Both the position numbers and the translations under genes were made by a program. Shown one piece after another: positions 26,332-36,364 of a DNA stretch of 40,845 nucleotides; position 1 is the first letter of the stretch, and each line of letters begins with the position of its first letter. The DNA lies in assembly GCA_002862305.1 (NCBI GenBank), contig PKCS01000025.1, positions 1-40,845 on the forward strand, in the 5' to 3' direction. This DNA is from Phycisphaerae bacterium. GTDB taxonomy: Bacteria > Planctomycetota > Phycisphaerae > Phycisphaerales > SM1A02. The notes beneath the pieces are model-generated. The model had not been told where the DNA came from. It made no database searches and was given only the letters and a program-made list of their open reading frames with translations.

Positions 26332-27498
26332 TCAGCCGGGGGAACGCCGTCGCGAGGCCCAGCCGATCAGGACGGCCAGCACCAGCAGCCCCAGGACCGC
26401 GAAGGGCACCAGGAACGTCCGGTGGTCGATGAACGCCAGCTCGTAGGCGACCAGGCAGGGGACCAGGAGCACCCCGACCGCGAGCAGCGGGATCAGGCCG
26501 GTTCGAGCGGAGCCCAGCGGGGACATGAACAGCAGGGCGTAGGCGGGGAAGATCAGTCCGTAGCACCCGAGGAACCTGAGGTAGGTCGCCTCCCCGGCGA
26601 GGGCCGGCAGGGTCCCCAGCAGCACGCAGAGCACCGGCAGCAGCGCGGCCAGCGGCCACGGCGCGGCCCGGTCGTGCGCGGCGCCCAGCCCGCCCAGCCA
26701 GGCCTCGCGCAGGTGCACCGCGGTGGTGAAGGTCAGCTGCACGAGCAGCTGCAGGATCACCAGCACGTCCACCGCCAGCCCGCCCCCGGTGGCGTAGGCC
26801 ACGGTGAAGAGGATCATCGGGGTGAAGCCCAGCGCGAACACCGCGAAGGTGTGGGGGCTCCGGGATCGGATCCGGGCGCGGTGGAACGAGCCGTCGAGCC
26901 AGGGACAGAGCAGGAACCCGAAGATGATGGCGGGGGCGAGCGCGAAGGTGTCCCCGCCCGTGAGCAGCCCGCCCGCGGGGGGGTCCCCCAGCAGTCCCGG
27001 TCCCCGCGTCGCCAGGTAGGCGATGAAGAGGCCGATGGACGCGAGGCAGCAGGCACTGCCGAGGACCACCCAGAACCGGTCGGGCAGCGCGGCCAGGACC
27101 AGCCCGACGATCCAGATCCCCACCGCGATGACCGCGCCCGCCAGCCCGCCCTGGCCGGGGAACAGCGCGCCGGCGATCCAGGCGACGAAGAAGAGCTGGT
27201 AGCAGACGGTGACCGTCGAGAAGATCCTGACCGCGACCCGGTGCTCCCGGAGCATCCGTCGACAGGCCCCCTCGTCGAAGGCGTAGCCGAACGCCACCAC
27301 CCCGGCGACGTTGGGGATCGCGAAGAGCAGGAATCCCGGCCAGCCGAGGTACTTGACCAGCACGATCGGGAGGAACATCCCGATGCACCAGGTCCAGCTG
27401 CTCGCCGAGTAGAGGCCCCAGCCGAGGATGCCGGCCGGCGTGGCGCGGCGCGGCGCCCCGGGAACCGCCTCCGCGATGGACGGGGGGCTCGCGCTCAT
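26332..27498 (-). CDS. Polytopic membrane protein of unknown function
   Basis: A 388-residue, very hydrophobic protein with roughly ten predicted membrane helices. The first helix region (LYSASSWTWCIGMFLPIVLV) is followed by GWPGFLLFAIPNVAGVVAFG, a pattern faintly like sodium:solute symporters, and CPWLDGSFHRAR forms a short polar loop near the middle. No catalytic motif is visible and transport is only a guess. AGGACC lies before ATG 27498. The gene starts 9 bases after the hotdog-like gene, so they share a transcript. The last residues (WASRRRSPG) give a positively charged cytoplasmic tail. I do not recognise a named family. Confidence 0.75.
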   Translation of the reverse strand: MSASPPSIAEAVPGAPRRATPAGILGWGLYSASSWTWCIGMFLPIVLVKYLGWPGFLLFAIPNVAGVVAFGYAFDEGACRRMLREHRVAVRIFSTVTVCYQLFFVAWIAGALFPGQGGLAGAVIAVGIWIVGLVLAALPDRFWVVLGSACCLASIGLFIAYLATRGPGLLGDPPAGGLLTGGDTFALAPAIIFGFLLCPWLDGSFHRARIRSRSPHTFAVFALGFTPMILFTVAYATGGGLAVDVLVILQLLVQLTFTTAVHLREAWLGGLGAAHDRAAPWPLAALLPVLCVLLGTLPALAGEATYLRFLGCYGLIFPAYALLFMSPLGSARTGLIPLLAVGVLLVPCLVAYELAFIDHRTFLVPFAVLGLLVLAVLIGWASRRRSPG

Positions 27499-27507
27499 GC
27501 GAGGGTC

Positions 27508-28251
27508 CTAGTTGGCGATGGTGTCACGCGTGGTGCTCCCCCGCGCCTCGCTGGCCGGGCCGCGGGGCTCCTCGGGGACGGGATCGAGCTCGACCCTCGT
27601 CTCGCGGCCGGCCCGGCGTCGCGTCCGGCGGGAGACCCGCTGCTTGCGGTACATGTCCTTCGGGGTGCAGTGGAAGGTGATGAAGCAGCGCCCCACCCGG
27701 TGCTGCTTGGTCTTCGGCTTGCGCATCTGCTGGCGGATGTCCATCTCCAGCTCGATGTTGAACTCACCACCCTCCTTCATCTTGGCCTGGAGGTCCTCGG
27801 TGTTGACGATGTGGTAGATCGCGGGACCGAAGCAGGGTCGCAGGAAGCGGTAGCGCATCTGCTTGCAGATCACGATGTAGTCGCTCCCGCACTCGCCGAA
27901 GAGGTACATCCCCGCCGCCACCTCCGAGTTGCCCAGGAGCGCCGCCCCGGCCATCGCGTTGTACCAGTTCCGGTTGAAGCGCCGGAACGGCAGCACCGCG
28001 GTGAAGGTGTCGGTGTCCAGCCTGCGGAAGCTGATCCCCGACCGGAAGGCGTAGGGGAGCCAGATCAGCGAGCAGACCTTGTTCCAGAAGGCGTTCCGGG
28101 TGCTCAGGCGGCTCAGCCAGGCCTCCAGGCGCGCCCCGAACCGACGAGGCTTGGGGGAGGACCCCCGGACCGATCCCTCGAGGGCGGTCTCGCCCGACAG
28201 CTCGAGGTCGTGGTCTGCCTGTACGGGATGGTCGGATTCGTGGTCTGGCAT
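27508..28251 (-). CDS. Hotdog-fold-like protein (DUF4442 type)
   Basis: A 247-residue soluble protein. The central region (about residues 55-205) fits the DUF4442 thioesterase-like hotdog family: FRRFNRNWYNAMAGAALLG followed by a segment like SEVAAGMYLF. The N-terminal 40 residues and the C-terminal 45 are charged and low in complexity. ATG 28251 is preferred to 28278 because AGGACC precedes it, the same ribosome-site layout as in the next gene. Hotdog proteins of this type may act on acyl-CoA or acyl-ACP thioesters. Pairing with a membrane protein hints at a lipid-related job, but that is inference. Confidence 0.65.
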   Translation of the reverse strand: MPDHESDHPVQADHDLELSGETALEGSVRGSSPKPRRFGARLEAWLSRLSTRNAFWNKVCSLIWLPYAFRSGISFRRLDTDTFTAVLPFRRFNRNWYNAMAGAALLGNSEVAAGMYLFGECGSDYIVICKQMRYRFLRPCFGPAIYHIVNTEDLQAKMKEGGEFNIELEMDIRQQMRKPKTKQHRVGRCFITFHCTPKDMYRKQRVSRRTRRRAGRETRVELDPVPEEPRGPASEARGSTTRDTIAN

Positions 28252-28276
28252 GCGGGTCCTGTGCCTTCGGCCCATC

Positions 28277-28327
28277 ATGGTACGTCCGCCGCCAGATCAG
28301 GGCCAGCCGTCGATCTCCGGGTACACT
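28277..28327. promoter_or_regulatory. Divergent -10-like boxes between hotdog and isomerase genes
   Basis: TACCAT on the minus strand (28282-28277; TGGCCC 17 bases before it) faces TACACT on the plus strand (28322-28327). Both sit at sensible distances from their genes, at 28251 and 28359. Activity is inferred. Confidence 0.3.
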
Positions 28328-28358
28328 TTCGTGGGTTCCCGTGACCCAGGAGCGCAGC

Positions 28359-29236
28359 ATGAGCCACCTTCCCAGCCATCCGGACGAGGACGGCCGCACC
28401 CCGGCCGGGACGTCGATCGGGGTGTGCAGCTGGAGCCTCCAGCCGATCGGCCCCAAGCTGCTGGTGGAACAGATCCGGGAGTGCGGGCTGGACGCGGTCC
28501 AGCTGGCCCTGAACCCGCTGGTCAACGACCCCCGGGACTGGGCGGACACCTTCATGTTCCTCGAGGACGCCGGGATCCGGGTCCTCAGCGGCATGATGGA
28601 ATCGATCGGGGAGGACTACTCCACCCTCGAATCCATCCGCCGCACCGGTGGGGTGGTCCCCGGGGACACCTGGCCGCGGAACCTGGAGCTGATGCTCCGG
28701 GTCCGGGACCTGGTCGCCGAATCCTCGATCGGCCTGGTGAGCTTCCATGCGGGCTTCATCCCCCACGACCCCGGCGATCCCCTGCGGGCGCTGGTCGTCG
28801 AGCGCCTCCGCATCCTGGTCGACGCCTTCGCGGACCGTTCGATCACCCTCGCGCTGGAGACCGGACAGGAGACCGCGGACACCCTGCTCGAGGTGCTGGA
28901 CGAGATCGACCGCCCGGGGCTCGGGGTCAACTTCGATCCCGCGAACATGATCCTCTACGACAAGGGCGATCCCGTGGACTCGCTGCGTCGGCTGGCCCCC
29001 CACGTGGTCCAGGTGCATGCCAAGGACGCACGACCCACCCAGACCCCGGGCACCTGGGGACAGGAGGTCCGGCTGGGGGAGGGGATGGTGGACTGGCCGG
29101 CGTTCTGCGCCGCGATCCGGCAGCTCCCCCGGGCGGTGGACGTCCTCATCGAGCGGGAGAGCGGTGGTCGTCGGGTCGAGGACGTGGTGCACGCCCGCGA
29201 GCTGCTCGAGGCGCAGCTGTCCGGGAGTCCCGCCTG

Positions 29237-29237
<1 letters not shown>
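28359..29237 (+). CDS. Sugar phosphate isomerase/epimerase-family TIM-barrel protein
   Basis: A 292-residue member of the same barrel superfamily as the gene at 17879, but with little direct similarity. Metal-ligand candidates are Glu in LALETGQET, Asp in NFDPANMIL, His in VHAKDARP and Glu in LIERESGG. ATG 28359 has AGGAG 5 bases upstream; a GTG at 28341 is less likely. Its stop shares one base with the start of the FmdB-like gene (TGATG). The GVCSWSLQP start is typical of planctomycete members annotated as hexulose-6-phosphate isomerase-like. Substrate unknown. Confidence 0.85.
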
Positions 29238-31562
<2,325 letters not shown>

Positions 31563-31564
31563 GT

Positions 31565-31570
31565 TATCCT
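31565..31570 (+). promoter_or_regulatory. -10-like box TATCCT before the small membrane-anchored gene
   Basis: The 14-base spacer after the ligA stop consists of two bases, TATCCT and six bases, then ATG 31577. There is no Shine-Dalgarno sequence. This is the clearest of the four leaderless-type layouts. Confidence 0.4.
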
Positions 31571-31576
31571 CTTGCG

Positions 31577-32122
31577 ATGGCAGTCGCCCAGGTCATGCTC
31601 GGTCTCCGAAGCCTCCTCGTGAAGGTGGCGGTCTTCTTCGTGATGGCCGCGCTGCTCGCGTGGGCGCTCGGCGGGACCCTCTTCCCGCGTCCCGAGGTCG
31701 TGGACTACTCCCCGGTGACCTTCCAGGGAAGCCAGTGGTGGCTGCGCATGCTCGCGGGGGGCGACGAACCCGGTGCGGTACGGTGGATGCTCATGGAGCG
31801 CAACGGCGGCAAGACCTTCGCCCAGCCCGGGCTCCACCCGCAGGACGACGACCCCACCTGGCTGGACGCGACCACCCCGGTGATCGCGGGGGACACCCTC
31901 TACGTCGGCTTCCTCACCGCGAAGCATGGCTGGCAGATCGCGGTCTTCGAGCAGGCCGCGCCCCTGACCCGGGTGGTCTCGGTGCTGGACCGGCTGGGCG
32001 TGGAGCGACAGCTCGCGCGCGTCACCCAGGGCCTGCCCCTGCAGGACGAGGCGGTCGAACGAACCCTCCGGGAGCAGGTGCTCAGGCTCGGGTCGCCGAG
32101 TACTGCGGCATCGGCCGACTGA
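31577..32122 (+). CDS. Small membrane-anchored protein of unknown function
   Basis: A 181-residue protein with one N-terminal membrane helix (about residues 12-33, LLVKVAVFFVMAALLAWALG) and an exported domain of about 145 residues. Tryptophans and short beta-prone stretches are seen (SQWWLRMLAGG; ITP-like VIAGDTLYVGFLTAKHGWQIAVFE). I do not recognise the family. Its last 41 bases overlap the end of convergent uppP on the other strand. The TATCCT box just before it suggests its own promoter despite closeness to ligA. Confidence 0.65.
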   Translation: MAVAQVMLGLRSLLVKVAVFFVMAALLAWALGGTLFPRPEVVDYSPVTFQGSQWWLRMLAGGDEPGAVRWMLMERNGGKTFAQPGLHPQDDDPTWLDATTPVIAGDTLYVGFLTAKHGWQIAVFEQAAPLTRVVSVLDRLGVERQLARVTQGLPLQDEAVERTLREQVLRLGSPSTAASAD

Positions 32123-33170
32123 CTCGCCGGATCGGTTCCCGGCGTCGCGGACCCGGGGCCTCCGTCGACTCCGGCGTGGCCATCGGCACCACGAGGGTCC
32201 GCTTCTCGCGCAGGGTCTTCGGGTTGACCCGCTCGAGCTGCACGGGCGGGGTGATGGTGAGCCGGCCGCTGAGCAGTCCCGCCAGCAGCACCGCGGAGAG
32301 CCCGATCCGCCACCAGCCGAAGATCGAGAGCCCGTGGTTCGTCAGCCAGGCCACCAACCAGTGGACCGCGAGGGCCGCCGAGCAGGTCGCGACCACCAGG
32401 CCCACCACGAGCGGGACCCAGCCCCCGAGATCCTGGAGGAAGGTGCTCTCCCCATCGAGCCAGATCTTCAGGAGGGTGTACCCGCACGCCCCCCCGAGGG
32501 TGGGCAGTCCCAGGAGGAAGCTGAATTCAGCCGCCTGCCTCGGCCGGAGGCCCATGAACATCCCCCCCACGATGGTCATCATCGAACGACTGGTTCCGGG
32601 CCACATCGCCACGCACTGGAGCAGCCCGATGACCAGGGCCTGCCACCAGCGAAGCTGCTCGATCTCGATGTACCGACGCCCCGTCGGGCGCGCCCCCCCG
32701 GTCCCCGCGTCCGCCTCCGATCCGGGCTCGGTCCCGGGCGCCTGCTCCTTGAAGATCCGACGCTGCCAGGGCCCGATCACCAGCAGCAGCACCCCGCCCA
32801 CGAACAGCGCGAGGATGACCGGACGGGGATGGAAGAGGTAGTGTTCGATCACCTCCTCGAAGAGGACCCCGAGGACCACCGCGGGCAGGAGGGCGACCAT
32901 CAGGTTCCTGAAGAGCCCGAGTCCCACCCCGTCGCGACCGAGGAGTCCACGGAGCATCTGCCAGACCCGGGCGCGGTAGAGCCCGAGCACCGCGAGGATC
33001 GCCCCGCCCTGGATGATGATCGTGAACGCATCCACCGCGACCTTCGTCCGCCATTCCTCGCTCAGGCCCAGCAGCCACGCAGTGATGATCAGGTGGCCGG
33101 TGGAGGAGACCGGCAGGTACTCCGTCACCCCTTCCACGATCCCCAGGATGACGGCGTCGAGCAGGTTCAT
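32082..33170 (-). CDS. uppP: UppP (BacA-type) undecaprenyl-diphosphatase with C-terminal tail
   Basis: An integral membrane phosphatase that recycles undecaprenyl diphosphate to the monophosphate used for wall and envelope polymers. The family motifs EGVTEYLPVSSTGHLI (catalytic Glu/Ser/His region) and WPGTSRSM (Arg) are intact. Length is 362 against about 270 for usual members. The excess is a polar loop after helix four (FKEQAPGTEPGSEADAGTGG) and a basic, Pro-rich tail of about 50 residues after the last helix. GGAGG lies 5 bases before the ATG. The gene follows aroK on the minus strand after 108 bases and overlaps the convergent gene by 41 bases. With MraY, it sits on the lipid-carrier cycle. 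Confidence 0.93.
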   Translation of the reverse strand: MNLLDAVILGIVEGVTEYLPVSSTGHLIITAWLLGLSEEWRTKVAVDAFTIIIQGGAILAVLGLYRARVWQMLRGLLGRDGVGLGLFRNLMVALLPAVVLGVLFEEVIEHYLFHPRPVILALFVGGVLLLVIGPWQRRIFKEQAPGTEPGSEADAGTGGARPTGRRYIEIEQLRWWQALVIGLLQCVAMWPGTSRSMMTIVGGMFMGLRPRQAAEFSFLLGLPTLGGACGYTLLKIWLDGESTFLQDLGGWVPLVVGLVVATCSAALAVHWLVAWLTNHGLSIFGWWRIGLSAVLLAGLLSGRLTITPPVQLERVNPKTLREKRTLVVPMATPESTEAPGPRRREPIRRVSRPMPQYSATRA

Positions 33171-33278
33171 GGATCCCTCCGTGCGTGCATTCGTGGGCCG
33201 TGGTCGGGAGCCCGCCCTCTGTGGATCGGCCGGATTCGCCGACTGCCTGCAGATTGTCCGTCACCCCGGCAGGGGGGG

Positions 33279-33857
33279 TCAGCCTGATCCGGGCGGCCCC
33301 AGGAGTCGGTCCACCGCGGAGGCCGGATCGTTCTCGTTGCACAGGATGACGTCGCTCACCGCGCGATAGGCCGCCTCCCGGCGTCCACGCAGGATCCTCG
33401 CCTCCTCGAGCGGCGGGACCGGTCGGCCGGCCTCGTCGGCGAGCAACGGTGGACGTTCGTCGTCGTGGCTCCCGATGCGCGCCGCCAGGACCTCGGGCGC
33501 GGCGTCGAGCCAGATCACGATCGCCGTGCCCCGGGCCCGATGGTCCGCAAGCAGCCCCGCGACCTCGGGGCGGGTGGGGGCGCCTCCGCCCAGGGAGAGC
33601 ACCTGGGAACCCTGCTCGAGCTGCCGGCGAAGCGCCTCGGCTTCCGCCTCGCGCCATCGGGACTCGCCCGGTCCCTCGAAGACCTCCCGGATCGTCTGGA
33701 GGCCGCATCGCGCGAGGGCGAGCTGGTCGAGGTCGTGCCAGGGGCGTGCGAGCCGTTCGGCCAGGAGCCGGCCGATCGTGGACTTCCCGGAACCACGCAG
33801 ACCGACCACGGCCACCACCGGGGGGACGGGGTGGGGGATGGACTCGACCTGGTTCAC
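33279..33857 (-). CDS. aroK: Shikimate kinase
   Basis: Phosphorylates shikimate at O3 in aromatic amino acid synthesis. The P-loop GLRGSGKST (residues 19-27) is followed by WHDLDQLALARCGL, with the substrate-binding Asp. The shikimate-binding Gly triplet is in LSLGGGAPT, the lid Arg in ERPPLLADE and a later RGRREAAYR stretch. Length 192 is slightly above the usual 170. The start is a GTG at 33857, 11 bases after the rpmH stop, with no clear ribosome site, so expression may depend on coupling with rpmH. An aroK rather than gluconate-kinase identity is supported by the GGG and RPPLL motifs. Confidence 0.88.
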   Translation of the reverse strand: MNQVESIPHPVPPVVAVVGLRGSGKSTIGRLLAERLARPWHDLDQLALARCGLQTIREVFEGPGESRWREAEAEALRRQLEQGSQVLSLGGGAPTRPEVAGLLADHRARGTAIVIWLDAAPEVLAARIGSHDDERPPLLADEAGRPVPPLEEARILRGRREAAYRAVSDVILCNENDPASAVDRLLGPPGSG

Positions 33858-33868
33858 GAGGGTGCGGA

Positions 33869-34003
33869 TCAGCGCACGTTGACCGACCGGCCGAGGCGGC
33901 GCTGTCGGTTGATGATCTTGCGACCGGCCTTGGTCTTCATCCGGGCACGGAAACCCTGCTTGCGGATCTTCTTGATTCGGCTGACTCGTCGGGGGTAGTG
34001 CAT
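33869..34003 (-). CDS. rpmH: 50S ribosomal protein L34
   Basis: A 44-residue basic ribosomal protein translated from 34003 to 33869 on the minus strand. It begins MHYPRRVSRIKKIRKQ and contains the family signature HGFRARM-like GFRARMKTKAGRKIINRQRR, ending LGRSVNVR. GAGG lies 8 bases before the ATG. Bacterial L34 genes are usually followed by rnpA; here aroK follows after 11 bases and no rnpA is seen in the window. Identity is firm. The gene is shorter than most gene-finding cut-offs. Confidence 0.93.
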   Translation of the reverse strand: MHYPRRVSRIKKIRKQGFRARMKTKAGRKIINRQRRLGRSVNVR

Positions 34004-34028
34004 CGTCGGACCTCGGGTGTGGCGGGGG

Positions 34029-34083
34029 GGATCCCCGTCATCGGCGAATTGGGGATCCTACCCCGATCCTTCCCGCGATGCCA
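34029..34083 (-). promoter_or_regulatory. Putative rpmH promoter with overlapping inverted repeat
   Basis: On the minus strand TGGCAT (34083-34078) and TAGGAT (34060-34055) are 17 bases apart. A perfect 8-base inverted repeat GGATCCCC/GGGGATCC (34029-34036, 34051-34058; 14-base gap) runs from the -10 box into the leader. It could be an operator or a leader hairpin. Inference. Confidence 0.3.
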
Positions 34084-34287
34084 GTCCCGGATGGCCCGAT
34101 AGCCTTCTCGGACCGGGTCCGGTCAAACCCGGCGAATATCCTGCCCGACGGGCCAACCGGACGAAGAAACCCCTACCATCAACCGAGAATGCGTCTCGTG
34201 GCCGATCCCCACCCCGGCCCGGATCGCCCGCACCGAATCCTCCCAGGAACCTCCCCGGACCGACCGGGGGTCCGCCTCCCCGGATCC
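34084..34287 (+). other. Spacer upstream of rnc
   Basis: No gene is supported between the rpmH promoter and the chosen rnc start. A TACCAT box (about 34177-34182) could be an rnc promoter element. It lies 9 bases before an in-frame ATG at 34189, which would add a low-complexity Pro/Arg-rich extension of 33 residues to RNase III. A CCGGGT/ACCCGG repeat near 34112-34130 is also present. Confidence 0.3.
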
Positions 34288-35079
34288 ATGAGCGACCACG
34301 ACCTGATCAACCTGACCCAGCAGCGCGTGGACCACGTGTTCACCGACCCCAGCCTGGTGCTTCGGGCCCTGCGCCACTCCTCCCAGGCGGACACCCGGCT
34401 CAACAGCAACGAGCGACTGGAGTTCCTCGGCGACAGCGTGCTGGGGCTGGTGATCTGCGAGCACCTCTACCACGCCTACCCCGACTTCCTCGAGGGGGAG
34501 CTGACCAAGATCAAGTCGAACATCGTGAGCCGGAAGACCTGCGCGGATCTCGCGGTCGAGCTCCGGCTCGTGGACCTGCTCCAGCTGGGCAAGGGCATGG
34601 GCTCGCGCGAGGAGGTCCCCCTCTCCCTGGCGGCCGCGGTCTTCGAGTCCCTGATCGGCGCGATCTACCTCGACGCCGGACTGGGTGCGGCCCGTCGATT
34701 CATCCTGCGCCACGTCGGTGGCCTGATCGAGTCCGCCGAGCGGCTCGGTCACCAGGAGAACTTCAAGTCCGTGCTCCAGCAGGCGCTCCAGAAGTTCGGC
34801 ATCGACAACCCGATCTACCCGGTGCTCGCGGAGGACGGCCCCGACCACGACAAGTGCTTCCAGGTCGGGGTGCAGATCGGCGGTCGTCGATTCGCCTCCT
34901 GCTGGGGCAAGTCCAAGAAGCAGGCCGAGCAGGACGCCGCGCTCGAGACGCTCAAGGAACTCGGGATGGCCACGTCCTCGGACAACGACGAGGTGGTGCT
35001 GCTCGAGCTCTCGGAACTGGATCCGGAGCAGGTCGCCTCGTGCATCGAGGCCCGCGAGCTGGTCGACCCCGCCTCCTGA
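34288..35079 (+). CDS. rnc: RNase III with a conserved active-site Asp replaced by Ala
   Basis: Double-strand-specific endoribonuclease for rRNA and mRNA processing. The signature NERLEFLGDSVLGL supplies two Glu and the first Asp of the active site. The second metal-ligand segment reads AAAVFESLIGAIYLDAG: Glu120 is kept but residue 117, Asp in nearly all bacterial enzymes, is Ala. The double-stranded-RNA-binding domain follows (NFKSVLQQALQKFG to KSKKQAEQDAALETL). An acidic C-terminal tail of about 30 residues is extra. Length 263 from ATG 34288; an in-frame ATG at 34189 or 34078 would extend it with low-complexity sequence. The ribosome site is weak. It converges on a tail-anchored protein gene 15 bases away. 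Confidence 0.9.
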   Translation: MSDHDLINLTQQRVDHVFTDPSLVLRALRHSSQADTRLNSNERLEFLGDSVLGLVICEHLYHAYPDFLEGELTKIKSNIVSRKTCADLAVELRLVDLLQLGKGMGSREEVPLSLAAAVFESLIGAIYLDAGLGAARRFILRHVGGLIESAERLGHQENFKSVLQQALQKFGIDNPIYPVLAEDGPDHDKCFQVGVQIGGRRFASCWGKSKKQAEQDAALETLKELGMATSSDNDEVVLLELSELDPEQVASCIEARELVDPAS

Positions 35080-35094
35080 ACCACGGCCCCCGGG

Positions 35095-35532
35095 TCAGGC
35101 GAGCAGCCATCCGATCGCCACCAGGACCAGGCCCGCCCCCGCCAGCAGCCCCGTGAACCGAAGCCCCGTCGACCGCAGCCCCGGGGCATCCAGCCGCGCG
35201 GCCGCGGATCGCCCGGGCGCCGGCGGGCCCCCGAGGCCCGTCAACGGGCCCGGGACGGGCTCCCCGCGTCGTGCGCGGTCCTGGATCTGGGCGATGAGCA
35301 GGGAGGCCTCGAACCGACGGATCCCCATCCGGTCCGCGAGGTCCATGATCCGGGCCCGGGAGGCCTGGCTGACCAGGGTTCCCTCCAGGCGGTTCGCGAT
35401 CTCCGCGGCCAGGTCCCGGGGGGGCTGGGGACTCGCGAGGCACGAACGCTTGGCGTCCAGCAGCCGTGCGGCCTCCGCGAGGAGGCGTGTTCGTTCGTTC
35501 GCGGTGGATGGCGGGTGGCTGATCGTGCGCAT
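35095..35532 (-). CDS. Small tail-anchored protein of unknown function
   Basis: A 145-residue protein with a soluble helical N-terminal part (about residues 12-85, repeated Ala/Leu/Arg helices including LAEAARLLDAKRSC and IMDLADRMGIRRFEASLLIAQI). A Pro/Gly/Ala/Arg-rich linker and a single C-terminal hydrophobic helix (GLLAGAGLVLVAIGWLLA) complete it, suggesting tail anchoring in the cytoplasmic membrane. ATG 35532 is chosen over 35595 as the upstream extension is low in complexity; the ribosome site is weak. I do not recognise the family. It follows phoU by about 100 bases and has a hairpin in front. Confidence 0.6.
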   Translation of the reverse strand: MRTISHPPSTANERTRLLAEAARLLDAKRSCLASPQPPRDLAAEIANRLEGTLVSQASRARIMDLADRMGIRRFEASLLIAQIQDRARRGEPVPGPLTGLGGPPAPGRSAAARLDAPGLRSTGLRFTGLLAGAGLVLVAIGWLLA

Positions 35533-35571
35533 GGGCGTCGGTCCCGGGTGGGGGCGTGGGTAGGACGCACG

Positions 35572-35613
35572 GACCCCGCTCCGGGTTCGCCGCATTCTCG
35601 AATCGCCGGGGTC
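35572..35613 (-). terminator. Composite hairpin downstream of phoU
   Basis: GACCCCG (35572-35578) pairs with CGGGGTC (35607-35613). Inside it GGTTCG and CGAATC form a second helix with one G-U pair and a 9-base loop. No U tract follows. It lies 22 bases after the phoU stop on the minus strand and could end the pst-phoU transcript. Confidence 0.35.
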
Positions 35614-35634
35614 GGGTCGCGGTCGGGCGACAGC

Positions 35635-36291
35635 TTATTCAGCGCCGTGCCGGACGATGCGGCCCTCGACCAGGAAGATGACCTCCTCCACGATCAGGGT
35701 CGTGATGTCGCACATGCGCTCCATCCGCTGGGCGATGGTGAGCAGGTGGATCGCCGCGTCGGTGTGATCGACGTTACGGGGGATCTCCTCGCGGCTCCAG
35801 CGCAGCACCTGCTTGTTGAGGTCGTCCACCTCGTTGTCGGCGAGGCGGACCTCCTTGCAGAGGGCCACGTCCTCGTCGCTGAGGGCGACCAGTCCCTTGC
35901 GGATCATGCTGCGGGTCGCTTCCGCCATCTCGAGCAGGGCGGGGGGCAGCCCGATCGCCTCCAGCCTGGAGATCTTGATCGTCCGCTTGCTGATGCCCTT
36001 GGCGAGGTCCGCGATCCGCTCCAGCTGGCCGCTGATCCGCAGGGTGGAGAGGATCTGCCGCAGGTCGCCCGCCATCGGGGACCCCAGGGCCAGCAGCCGC
36101 ATGCACTGCTCCTCGATCACCAGGTCCAGGGCGTCGATCTCCGCGTCGGAGCCCTTCACCTCGCGCGCCAGGTCCGGGTCCGAGTTGGCCATGGCCTCCA
36201 GGGTCCTGGTCACCTGCTGCTCGACCAGCGCGCTGAGGGCGAGCAGGTTTCGTCGAAGTTCGATGAGATTGTTTGGAAGGTCGACGGTCAT
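35635..36291 (-). CDS. phoU: PhoU, phosphate-signalling regulator
   Basis: A 218-residue all-helical protein of two three-helix bundles that bind metal clusters. It contains EIDALDLVIEEQCMRLLALG and MAGDLRQILSTLRISGQLERIADLAKGISK in the first bundle, and ERMCDITTLIVEEVIFLVEG in the second. PhoU links the PstSCAB transporter to a PhoR-type sensor kinase and dampens phosphate uptake. Here it is the last gene of the operon, 73 bases after pstB. No phoB or phoR is in the window. A GC-rich dyad lies in the pstB-phoU spacer. Confidence 0.95.
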   Translation of the reverse strand: MTVDLPNNLIELRRNLLALSALVEQQVTRTLEAMANSDPDLAREVKGSDAEIDALDLVIEEQCMRLLALGSPMAGDLRQILSTLRISGQLERIADLAKGISKRTIKISRLEAIGLPPALLEMAEATRSMIRKGLVALSDEDVALCKEVRLADNEVDDLNKQVLRWSREEIPRNVDHTDAAIHLLTIAQRMERMCDITTLIVEEVIFLVEGRIVRHGAE

Positions 36292-36364
36292 GGCTCACAC
36301 CCTGCGGTGACTGGTCGGGCCGGTGCTCGCGGTGGGTGGGACCGCCCCGTTGCTGAACCGGATC

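Noticed and set aside
34078-34287. N-terminal extension of RNase III from ATG 34078
   Set aside because: The added 70 residues are Pro/Arg-rich with no domain, and RNase III families start near MSDHDL. A start at 34189 cannot be fully excluded.
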